This document shows, in pieces, positions 8,003 through 14,980 of a stretch of 24,163 nt of DNA (positions are counted from its first letter, which is position 1; each line of letters opens with the position of its first letter). The notes below the pieces were generated by a model. It did no database searches and was not told where the DNA came from. It saw only the letters and a list, made by a program, of their open reading frames with translations. The stretch lies in contig DJNB01000247.1 of NCBI GenBank assembly GCA_002435545.1, positions 1-24,163 on the forward strand, given 5' to 3'. This stretch comes from Lachnoclostridium sp. UBA6475 (GTDB lineage: Bacteria; Bacillota; Clostridia; Lachnospirales; Lachnospiraceae). A program made the position numbers and the translations under genes.

Positions 8003-9301
8003 ATGAAGAAATACAGAATGCGGTTGTGGCAGTTTATCCCATTGGTGATTGTTCTTGTGGCACTTCCACTCATTATGTTTTTACCATTTTATGCGGTAGA
8101 TAAAAATGTATTAGAGGATACGATACAGGACGTGGTTGAGAGTGTAAAAGAAGATATTAAAGATAGTTCTTCTGAGTATAAAGACGAACTTCTGAACTCC
8201 TGGGATGAAAATATAAGCAGCGAAGACCTGCAGAACTCTTTAGAGAAGGCATTGGGAAATAAAGATTTTGATGACATGGTAAAAGAGAGTGAAAAAACAT
8301 GGGGGGTTGATCTTTCATCGGTTTCCGGCTGGAAGTTATTAAATCTGAAAGTGGATCTTTCGCTGGATGATTTGGTGAATGAACTGCAGCAAACGTCAGA
8401 CAATCCGATCGCCAGATTTGCGGTAAATTCGGTAGCATCGTCGTTTACAAATAAGATCAATGATGCGGTAAATGAGACGCTGTTTCCAATCCGCCTTATT
8501 GCAAGGATCCTGTTTATCATCTGTCTCACATTGTTGATCTTACTCGTATTAACCTATGTGCTGCATTGGAATAAATTTATCGCAGCACCAATTGTTACTG
8601 TGTTCGGCGGCGCCGAGATTTATTTTGCCGTATTGGGGATGTGGATTGTGCCGGGAGGTATTGGAGCAGAGGTGAGCGGTGGATTCAATGACACCATCTT
8701 AAAGATTTCGGATCTGGTCACCCGGTTTACCGGAAGTTCTTCCGGACTCGAAGATATTACAAAGTATGGAGATTTTTCCGGCAAATTGGCGGGAAAGGCT
8801 GCGATGTATTATTATGAGAATATTTTATCGGTGGGATTTATGGTGCTGTTTATCCTGGGGATTTTTACCGTGAGTGCGTCAGTTGTCACAATGGTTTTAG
8901 GTAATCGCGGCAGAATATCGGAGATTGATCTGCCGATAAATTACAATTCGGGTTTTCCAATACATGTACCGGGACTGGCCGGAGTAGAGGGAATGTATGC
9001 AGGGGCAGATATTGCATTGGAATATGCACCGATATCCGTCGGGCGCAATCCGATATTGTGCCAGTTGGTTGTGGATAATCCGCTTGTTAATGACAAAGAA
9101 TTTGAAGTGTCTTATAACGTTGTAAATCAAGAATATCTTGTAGAGTGGAATGCTATGAGTGGATGGTTTGAAAATCCACTTCCACCGGGTTCTGCCGCGG
9201 CTTATGAGATCAACTCCACGCCGGTGGGGATGACATACCGGTTGAGACCGGGGACGCGGATTTGTATTGCAGGAGGACAAGAAGTATTTTTGCTGAAATG
9301 A
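8003..9301 (+). CDS. Four-TM protein with extracytoplasmic loop and degenerate FHA-like C-terminus
   Basis: 432 residues from ATG 8003, eight bases after GGAGG that follows the kinase stop. The same frame is open upstream from 7904, but that region lies inside the previous gene. Layout: RLWQF plus TM1 (about 8-30); polar, acidic outside domain (about 31-160); TM2 and TM3 around the sequence LHWNKF; another outside loop; TM4 (about 270-295); cytosolic C-terminus (about 320-432). The C-terminus follows the FHA strand pattern and keeps Gly-Arg (VGRN, R348). Where FHA domains have Ser-Arg-x-His it reads N363-D-K-E366, and no STNG turn is visible, so phosphothreonine binding is doubtful. The gene is a structural paralogue of the protein at 14981-16327 (LWQ start, WNK between TM2 and TM3, four TMs, FHA end). 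Likely a membrane partner of the kinases; function unproven. Confidence 0.8.
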   Translation: MKKYRMRLWQFIPLVIVLVALPLIMFLPFYAVDKNVLEDTIQDVVESVKEDIKDSSSEYKDELLNSWDENISSEDLQNSLEKALGNKDFDDMVKESEKTWGVDLSSVSGWKLLNLKVDLSLDDLVNELQQTSDNPIARFAVNSVASSFTNKINDAVNETLFPIRLIARILFIICLTLLILLVLTYVLHWNKFIAAPIVTVFGGAEIYFAVLGMWIVPGGIGAEVSGGFNDTILKISDLVTRFTGSSSGLEDITKYGDFSGKLAGKAAMYYYENILSVGFMVLFILGIFTVSASVVTMVLGNRGRISEIDLPINYNSGFPIHVPGLAGVEGMYAGADIALEYAPISVGRNPILCQLVVDNPLVNDKEFEVSYNVVNQEYLVEWNAMSGWFENPLPPGSAAAYEINSTPVGMTYRLRPGTRICIAGGQEVFLLK

Positions 9302-9317
9302 TCAGGGAGGTGTGGAG

Positions 9318-10028
9318 ATGATTCACATTGGAATATGCGATGACGATAAAGGGATGCAAAAACAGATTTATGATATTGTACAACGTGAATTATTTAAATA
9401 CGACGATGCAGAATATACCTATTTTTCATCCGGTAAGGAAGTGATTGATGCAATTGAAGAAGGCAGCTTCTATTGTGATCTGCTGCTTTTGGACATCCAT
9501 ATGCCAAAGACGGATGGTCTGAGTACCGCAAAGTATATCAGAGAGTGCCAGGTGGATGTGGATATTATCTTTGTGACAGTATCGCAGGAACATGTCTTTG
9601 ATGGTTATATCTTTCAGGCATTTTCGTATCTGCTCAAACCGATTGACGGTCAGCGGCTGTCGGATGAGATCAATCGTTATATGCTGCAGAAGACCAAGCA
9701 CGCAGAGTGCCTGCATATTACGATTAATGGAAGAAAAGAGCAGGTGTTTTTGGACCGCGTCGTATATTTTTCCGGAGAAGGGAGAAAAGTACTGATCCAC
9801 CAGAGGGGACAGGAAGAGGTATCTTTTTATGGAAAGATCGGCGACGTAGAAGAAGTATTGAAAGAGTGCCATTTTATCCGGTGTCATCAAAGTTATCTGC
9901 TCAATCAGCGGTTTATCAGGAAGTATTCCAAGACAGAGATTGAGTTGTCGGATGGTGAGCGGATTCCGGTCAGCCGGAAATACATTAATATGATTGAAGA
10001 GTTAAAGAAGAAAGGGGAATCGGTATGA
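9318..10028 (+). CDS. LytTR-family response regulator
   Basis: 236 residues. ATG 9318 is preferred over the in-frame GTG at 9312 because AGGGAGG (9304-9310) sits seven bases before the ATG but touches the GTG. The REC domain occupies 1-120: acidic pocket D8-D10, phosphoacceptor D59 (LLLLDIHMPKTDG), and K107 (YLLKPID). A LytTR DNA-binding domain fills about 130-232 (CHQSYLLNQRFI, IELSDGERIPVSRKY). In the AgrA/LytR/VirR families this architecture activates transcription of surface, exoprotein or virulence genes by binding paired 9-bp repeats. No histidine kinase gene is next to it, which is unusual; Ser/Thr phosphorylation or a distant kinase could be the input. The stop overlaps the next start (ATGA), so it is translationally coupled to the FHA gene. 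Confidence 0.95.
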   Translation: MIHIGICDDDKGMQKQIYDIVQRELFKYDDAEYTYFSSGKEVIDAIEEGSFYCDLLLLDIHMPKTDGLSTAKYIRECQVDVDIIFVTVSQEHVFDGYIFQAFSYLLKPIDGQRLSDEINRYMLQKTKHAECLHITINGRKEQVFLDRVVYFSGEGRKVLIHQRGQEEVSFYGKIGDVEEVLKECHFIRCHQSYLLNQRFIRKYSKTEIELSDGERIPVSRKYINMIEELKKKGESV

Positions 10029-10408
10029 GTAATTTTACATATGAAAATGATGTGCATACGATGTCAGTTACAAGAAGCCTGGCGATGTCCTCTGCGTCGG
10101 AAGGCGGATTGATCTGTATCCGGGGCGCACAGATCGGCACAATGATCGTATTACCCTCTGACAAAATTATCCGGGTAGGAAGAGATGCGACAAAATGCCA
10201 GCATGTAATTAATGATACAAAGGTAAGCCGGATACATTGCAGTTTTACCTATGTCGGAGCGATCAATCAATATCGTGTGGTTGATCAATCAAGAAACGGA
10301 ACCTTTTTGGAAAATGGCGAGCGTCTGACCGCAGGGCAGGAGTATTATCTGAAGCCAATGACCAAATTGTATATAGCCAATGAAAATAATGTATATCAAC
10401 TTAGATGA
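10025..10408 (+). CDS. Small cytosolic FHA-domain protein
   Basis: 127 residues, with its start overlapping the preceding stop by four bases. It has a short N-terminal tail rich in Ser/Thr (residues about 9-25, including T12 and T16), then one FHA domain (about 28-127). All phosphothreonine-binding landmarks are intact: GRD (G52, R53), SRIHC (S68, H71) and QSRNGTFLENG. It is the only FHA protein in the window with the full set. Size and plan recall GarA/OdhI, in which a phosphorylated N-terminal Thr folds back on the FHA domain, but the ETTS motif of that family is not present. It has no TM segment, so it is likely the soluble phospho-reader or adaptor of the locus, made in step with the LytTR regulator. 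Confidence 0.93.
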   Translation: MSNFTYENDVHTMSVTRSLAMSSASEGGLICIRGAQIGTMIVLPSDKIIRVGRDATKCQHVINDTKVSRIHCSFTYVGAINQYRVVDQSRNGTFLENGERLTAGQEYYLKPMTKLYIANENNVYQLR

Positions 10409-10421
10409 GGAGGAGATTAAG

Positions 10422-11621
10422 ATGAAATTTTGTACATCATGTGGAAATCAATTGCAGGACAATGCACAAGTATGTCCAAAATGCGGGCAGAGAGTAGTCG
10501 GTTTGAATCAGGGTGCTGGTTTTATGAAAGGACCGATAATGGATGGACCAGAGGGAGGACCAGTGGGAATGTATGCCGGAACCAGATCGAAAATAGACAA
10601 TATTTTTTCGGCGTTAATCTATGACAAGACAACAGGCAGTATGATGGAGTTTTCTCTATGGTGCAGTGTATGCCTGGGAGTGCTGCTGTTATTTTTAGCA
10701 ACGATCCTGACCGGAGATAAGGATATTAATTCCAGATATACGGATGGATTCCGACTGTTGTGGCTCTTTACCATGCTGTTATCCTGTGGGCTTGGTGCTG
10801 CGATGGTATTTCGTAAGATTAAGTCGATCATGCTGTTTGGTGCGCAGATTGGATTACAGTTTATTATGTTGATTCCTTATTACTGTACCATGGCAGGAAG
10901 GATAGATGACTGCGGGGCCGATGTACCCGGACTTGTAATTGCAGTATTTATATTACAAATGCTGACCGTTTTAGGAATTATTACATGCAGCAGCATTCAC
11001 TTCTTTACCAATATGAATTTGGGAAAAATAATATCTATTTTAAGCATTGTATATAGTGGATTATTATTTGTGCTTATCTTCTTTACATACTTTTTGCCAT
11101 ATGTGGAAACGTATGATGACAGAAAAAAATATCTGTATCAGGGAAGAGACTGGTCGAATGGATGGAGCGCCAGCTGTTTTTGGCTCGGAAGCATCGCATT
11201 TCTTATTATCAGTGCGACAATTACGATATATACTGTATTGTTTTTCAAAGGTGTGATCGACAACCGCAAAAACAAAATTTATGTATTGTCTTCCGGAGCA
11301 GGGATGAATTCACAGGTAATGCCGGCGATACAGTGCATGACGGGAAACTATCCGGGGCAGGTCTTTTATTTACAAAATATGGAATTTGCGATTGGCTCCC
11401 AGCAGGGAGTAAATCTTGTTATCTCGGATCCGCATGTCAGCCGGACACATTGTACCATTCGATTTAACACGGTGGCGGGAATGTATGAAGTAAGAGATCT
11501 GTCAACCAACGGAGTTTATATGTTAAACGGTTTCCGTCTGCAAAAAGGGGTCTATACACCATTGCAGCGAGGAACAGTTCTTTGCTTTGGCAGTGTAAAT
11601 CAGCAATATAAACTGCTGTAG
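10422..11621 (+). CDS. Zinc ribbon, six-TM, FHA membrane protein
   Basis: 399 residues from ATG 10422, preceded by GAGGAGGAG; the upstream in-frame ATG at 10380 lies within the FHA gene and lacks a ribosome site. N-terminal zinc ribbon (CTSCG...CPKCG). A 'DUF805-like' or Yip1-like set of about six hydrophobic segments spans residues ~80-290 with no recognised catalytic motif. A C-terminal FHA domain (~310-399) has SRTHC (S340, H343) and STNGVYMLNG, but the usual Arg after Gly in the first binding loop is Ser (S326). Both the zinc ribbon and the FHA domain should be cytosolic. The position after the small FHA gene and before another zinc-ribbon membrane protein suggests a membrane complex. Specific function not recognised. 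Confidence 0.85.
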   Translation: MKFCTSCGNQLQDNAQVCPKCGQRVVGLNQGAGFMKGPIMDGPEGGPVGMYAGTRSKIDNIFSALIYDKTTGSMMEFSLWCSVCLGVLLLFLATILTGDKDINSRYTDGFRLLWLFTMLLSCGLGAAMVFRKIKSIMLFGAQIGLQFIMLIPYYCTMAGRIDDCGADVPGLVIAVFILQMLTVLGIITCSSIHFFTNMNLGKIISILSIVYSGLLFVLIFFTYFLPYVETYDDRKKYLYQGRDWSNGWSASCFWLGSIAFLIISATITIYTVLFFKGVIDNRKNKIYVLSSGAGMNSQVMPAIQCMTGNYPGQVFYLQNMEFAIGSQQGVNLVISDPHVSRTHCTIRFNTVAGMYEVRDLSTNGVYMLNGFRLQKGVYTPLQRGTVLCFGSVNQQYKLL

Positions 11622-11633
11622 AAAAGAGGGTCT

Positions 11634-13925
11634 ATGCGCTATTGTAAGAGATGTGGTGCTGCCGTAGATGATGCGTATTCCTTTTGTGCAAACTGCGGAG
11701 CGCCGATGACAGACAATAAGATAACGGCTTCCGATGCGATGAATCTGAATCGGCCGCAAATGCCGTCTGCCGGGAAAAAATCCAAAGGTGCGGTTATTGC
11801 AGCATGTGTTTCCAGTGGTGTCGTTGCAATCATTTTGATTGTGCTGGTAATTTCTGTCTTTGCCTCCGATACACGAAGCCGCCGTCATAGAGCAAAAAGT
11901 GATTCGACCGACAGTGTGCAGGAGACAGAAGCACCGGAAATTAATGTGCCGGGAGAATTAAAATTTACGGCAAACTCCTATGAGATTGAGGTGAACCAGG
12001 AGACAGATATGTCAAAATATCTGACATGCCGGGGAATCGATCCGGCAAATGTAGTGTGGTCGTCAAATTCCGATCAGGTTGTAGTGGGAAGTAATGGACG
12101 TGTGGTGATCAATGAGTATAGCGTCAATAGTGTACTTACAGCGACGGATAAGGACGATCCTTCGATTACTGCCAATTGTGCAGTAGCCACCCGGTCTTCA
12201 CAGGACGATCTGGTGTACCGTGTGCAGGGGTTAAATGGAGCGCACAAAGAAGATGCAGCATCGGATCAGGGCGTGGTATCGGTAGCTTCTACGGCTGCGG
12301 ATGATTACACGATTGATCTGACACCGCAAAATAAACAGCCGGGGAAACGCAGTAAAAAATATAAGTGGGACCGCCGTTTATTTTACACGTTGGAAGATGT
12401 CTCGCAGGAGAGCAGTAAAGACGGTAAGATCAACTCCTACCGTATCGAAAAGAAACAGTTTAAAAATGCAAAATCCGGAAACCAGATGGAATACGAGATC
12501 TACCATAATCCGGAAACCGATGTGATCAATAAGATTGTGAGCATTGAACATCTGGATAAAATTCTGGAAATAACGGAGTATTATTTTACGGATAAAGGTG
12601 CCGTTAATTTTGTATTTTCTCATAAAGATGTGAATTATGTTCCCGATTATGCACAGATCAGCAAAAAGGGTGAACGTTATCTTTTTCACAAAGATGCGCT
12701 TGTAAACTGGCGCGTAGTAGATGAAAAAGGAGAACACAACTACTGCTATGGAAATACAGAAAAAAAGGCACTTGCCGGACATGGTGGTATAAAGGAATAC
12801 AGTAAATGCAGCAAGGATAGACAGGAAAAATTTGACAAAAAAGAAATTGAGATCTTAAATGCCGCTTACAATACGTTTGATAAAGTGACCGGTTCTGAAG
12901 GCGTAAGCTCAATCCGCGGTTATGTCAATGACCAGAATGGAAATGCGGTGGACAAAGCATCCGTTAAACTGCAGTCAACGGAATCCGATAAAGAGGTATT
13001 TCAGGGAAATACAGATGACAATGGCTATTATGAAATTTATGTGCCGGCGCGCAAGATGAGTTATGAGATTTCTTTTGAAAAAGAATCTTATATGCCGGAA
13101 ACGCTGTATCATATTGATTCGGACACAGACCAGATCGGGATTTATCAGGAGACGGTCTGCATGGCGGAGCAGGATGAGAATGAATATGACTGTCAGCTTT
13201 CTTTCTACGATGCACTGAACCGTGCTTCAAACGGAGCTGGGATGGAGCAGCTGGAAGATGTAGATGTCAATATCCGGAAAGGAACCAACAATACCGACGG
13301 AGAAATCTTATATGAGATGCAAAATGTTGATTATTCCTGTACGGTAAGTCTCCAGCCGGGAATGTATACGATTGAAATGACAAGAAATCAATATATGGTT
13401 GCCTATTCCTCAATTTTTATTTCGTCTGCCGGAGAAAATAATATTGATATCTATGCGACGCCAAAATTAGGAAAAGATGAGTTGCGGATTGTCCTTACAT
13501 GGAGCGATACCCCGCAGGATCTGGATTCGCATCTCTTTGTGCCGGCCTCTTCCGAAGAGGATTATCATATTTGCTATTATAAGATGTCAAACAGTGATTA
13601 TTCGACGGCTCTTGATGTTGACGATACGGATGGATACGGACCGGAAACGACTTCTATTTATAAGTTAAAACGCGGTCAGTATAAGTTCTATGTGGCAGAT
13701 TTTACCAATTGCTGCAGAAATCAAGAAGAAAGTTATGAGATGTCTAATTCAGATGCAACCGTACGTGTGTATGGGAAAAAGGGATTGCTCCAGACATTCT
13801 TTGTACCTGTTAATCGCCCCGGAGTGATCTGGGAAGTGTTTGAGATCCGCGATGGAAATGTTATTCCGACACAGCGGTATTATGATGCAATTGGAAATAA
13901 AACCTGGTGGTCAAGTGCAAAATGA
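11634..13925 (+). CDS. Zinc ribbon-TM protein with large ectodomain ending in YfaP/DUF2135-like domain
   Basis: 763 residues, starting at ATG 11634 behind AAGAGGG. Zinc ribbon C4, C7, C18, C21 and TM about 52-77; the rest is predicted outside the cell. The ectodomain begins with an Ig-like BIG2-type stretch (about 105-185, NVVWSSNSDQVVV...). An unassigned middle region follows, then a carboxypeptidase-regulatory-like beta fold near 423-495 (IRGYVNDQNGNAVDKASVKL, DDNGYYEI). The end, from about 616, reads as YfaP/DUF2135-like: LTWSDTPQDLDSHLFVP, then DVDDTDGYGPET and GQYKFYVADF. Such domains are found in secreted or periplasmic proteins of uncertain role. The cytosolic ribbon matches those of the kinases, suggesting all dock on a common partner. 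Next gene follows after 15 bases. Confidence 0.85.
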   Translation: MRYCKRCGAAVDDAYSFCANCGAPMTDNKITASDAMNLNRPQMPSAGKKSKGAVIAACVSSGVVAIILIVLVISVFASDTRSRRHRAKSDSTDSVQETEAPEINVPGELKFTANSYEIEVNQETDMSKYLTCRGIDPANVVWSSNSDQVVVGSNGRVVINEYSVNSVLTATDKDDPSITANCAVATRSSQDDLVYRVQGLNGAHKEDAASDQGVVSVASTAADDYTIDLTPQNKQPGKRSKKYKWDRRLFYTLEDVSQESSKDGKINSYRIEKKQFKNAKSGNQMEYEIYHNPETDVINKIVSIEHLDKILEITEYYFTDKGAVNFVFSHKDVNYVPDYAQISKKGERYLFHKDALVNWRVVDEKGEHNYCYGNTEKKALAGHGGIKEYSKCSKDRQEKFDKKEIEILNAAYNTFDKVTGSEGVSSIRGYVNDQNGNAVDKASVKLQSTESDKEVFQGNTDDNGYYEIYVPARKMSYEISFEKESYMPETLYHIDSDTDQIGIYQETVCMAEQDENEYDCQLSFYDALNRASNGAGMEQLEDVDVNIRKGTNNTDGEILYEMQNVDYSCTVSLQPGMYTIEMTRNQYMVAYSSIFISSAGENNIDIYATPKLGKDELRIVLTWSDTPQDLDSHLFVPASSEEDYHICYYKMSNSDYSTALDVDDTDGYGPETTSIYKLKRGQYKFYVADFTNCCRNQEESYEMSNSDATVRVYGKKGLLQTFFVPVNRPGVIWEVFEIRDGNVIPTQRYYDAIGNKTWWSSAK

Positions 13926-13940
13926 GGAGGCGAATGAGTA

Positions 13941-14072
13941 GTGAAAAAGATGCTGTTAGTAGTTTTATTGTGTGCTGCATGTCTGGCGCTGTGCAGTTGT
14001 GGCAGCAATAAATCCACGACTATTACGACAAAGGATATTGACAATATAGTTAATGTCACAAATGGAAACTAA
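13941..14072 (+). CDS. Small lipoprotein, 43 residues
   Basis: GTG start at 13941, ten bases after AGGAGG (13925-13930), which overlaps the stop of the preceding gene. The product begins MKKMLLVVLLCAACLALCSCG: Lys residues, a hydrophobic core, and a lipobox-like LCSC with Cys20 as the probable lipidated residue. The mature peptide would be only about 24 residues (CGSNKSTTITTKDIDNIVNV...). Such tiny lipoproteins are easily missed. The alternative ATG at 13934 is only three bases from the ribosome site and gives a 23-codon frame with no signal. The gene closes the run of tightly spaced genes that begins before 1028, so it may be a membrane-tethered accessory of the complex. Function unknown. 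Confidence 0.65.
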   Translation: MKKMLLVVLLCAACLALCSCGSNKSTTITTKDIDNIVNVTNGN

Positions 14073-14141
14073 GATGAACTTAACTAGAAATAACAAAAAA
14101 CAGGTTCTTTTTTACATATCACGTAATCACCTGATATTTCT

Positions 14142-14150
14142 TGCTACAAT
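14142..14150 (+). promoter_or_regulatory. Possible extended -10 promoter (TGCTACAAT)
   Basis: Within the 99-base gap after the lipoprotein gene, TGC-TACAAT forms an extended -10 box with no good -35 at 17 bases. A transcript would start near 14157, about 15 bases before the FHA gene start. An alternative weak box, ATAACA (14090) with TACATA (14113) at 17-base spacing, also exists. The gap has no clear terminator hairpin. Confidence 0.35.
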
Positions 14151-14171
14151 ACAGAAGAAAGAGGTGTAATA

Positions 14172-14951
14172 ATGGAAAAAGGAACTGGATTTTATAAATT
14201 TGTATCAATTTGTTACTATGTTCTGGCAGTTGTATTTTCAGCATGTTTTGCGGCGGCGGCATTAGCCTGGATTTTACTTGTCATAGCATCCGGAATACTG
14301 GAAGGCGGTATGACATTTGTGATAAATGGCGGATGCATTATGGTTCTTTCAAGTCTGCTGGGAATTATCATGTTACATATTCACGCCGGCTGCATTTTGT
14401 GGGATTTGGAAAAAAGAGATACCGTGGTCTACACTTTTCATCAGATAACAGCGGTATTGCTTACATTTACCAAGTTATGCATCGGAATCGTGGGACAATA
14501 CCTTTTATCCAAATATCTTGTTCTTTGGATATTGTATGACTTGTTTATGCTGGCGACATCGATACTCGGTATCACAGCATTTACAAAGATAAAGAAAATT
14601 ACAAATTTTGTAAAAACGGAAAACGAAATGCTGCAGGAAAAAAGAATCGGACTTCTGGCAATCGAAGGCGATTATAGGGGAGATTTTTTCCCGATATTTC
14701 CCTGCGAAAAGATTGTTTTTGGTACGAGTTCCCAGGCAAGCAATATCTTGTTTGACGACCCGAAGATCAGTCGTCAGCATTGCATGGTTGAATATATACC
14801 GGAACATAAAATGTACTATATTACAGATTGTTCTACCAATGGAACGTTTTTAAATGACGGAACCCGGATCCCGTTTAATACACCGTTTGCGTGTGCTCCG
14901 AAAACCCGGTTCTATTTTGGGACGGATCGTCAGATGTTTGAATTGGTATAA
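14172..14951 (+). CDS. Four-TM protein with C-terminal FHA domain
   Basis: 259 residues, ATG 14172 behind AAAGAGGTG. Roughly four hydrophobic segments lie in residues 8-140. A short basic linker follows, then an FHA domain (about 158-259) that ends the protein in the cytosol. The reader motifs are SRQHC (S200, H203) and CSTNGTFLNDG, close to consensus. The Arg of the first loop is replaced by Thr (FGTSS, T185), so affinity for phosphothreonine may be reduced. There is no zinc ribbon or known catalytic domain. The TM part resembles the FHA protein at 10422 in general plan. It is followed after 29 bases by the next FHA gene, suggesting the two are made together. Confidence 0.87.
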   Translation: MEKGTGFYKFVSICYYVLAVVFSACFAAAALAWILLVIASGILEGGMTFVINGGCIMVLSSLLGIIMLHIHAGCILWDLEKRDTVVYTFHQITAVLLTFTKLCIGIVGQYLLSKYLVLWILYDLFMLATSILGITAFTKIKKITNFVKTENEMLQEKRIGLLAIEGDYRGDFFPIFPCEKIVFGTSSQASNILFDDPKISRQHCMVEYIPEHKMYYITDCSTNGTFLNDGTRIPFNTPFACAPKTRFYFGTDRQMFELV

Positions 14952-14980
14952 TAATAAATTAAAAAATGGAGGATAACATT

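Noticed and set aside
13934..14005. ATG at 13934 as start of a different small gene
   Set aside because: It is only three bases from the ribosome site and yields a 23-codon peptide without signal; the GTG at 13941 gives a convincing lipoprotein.
14090..14118. Terminator between the lipoprotein and FHA genes (A run then T run)
   Set aside because: The possible stem is only A-T pairs with no GC core; too weak to call.
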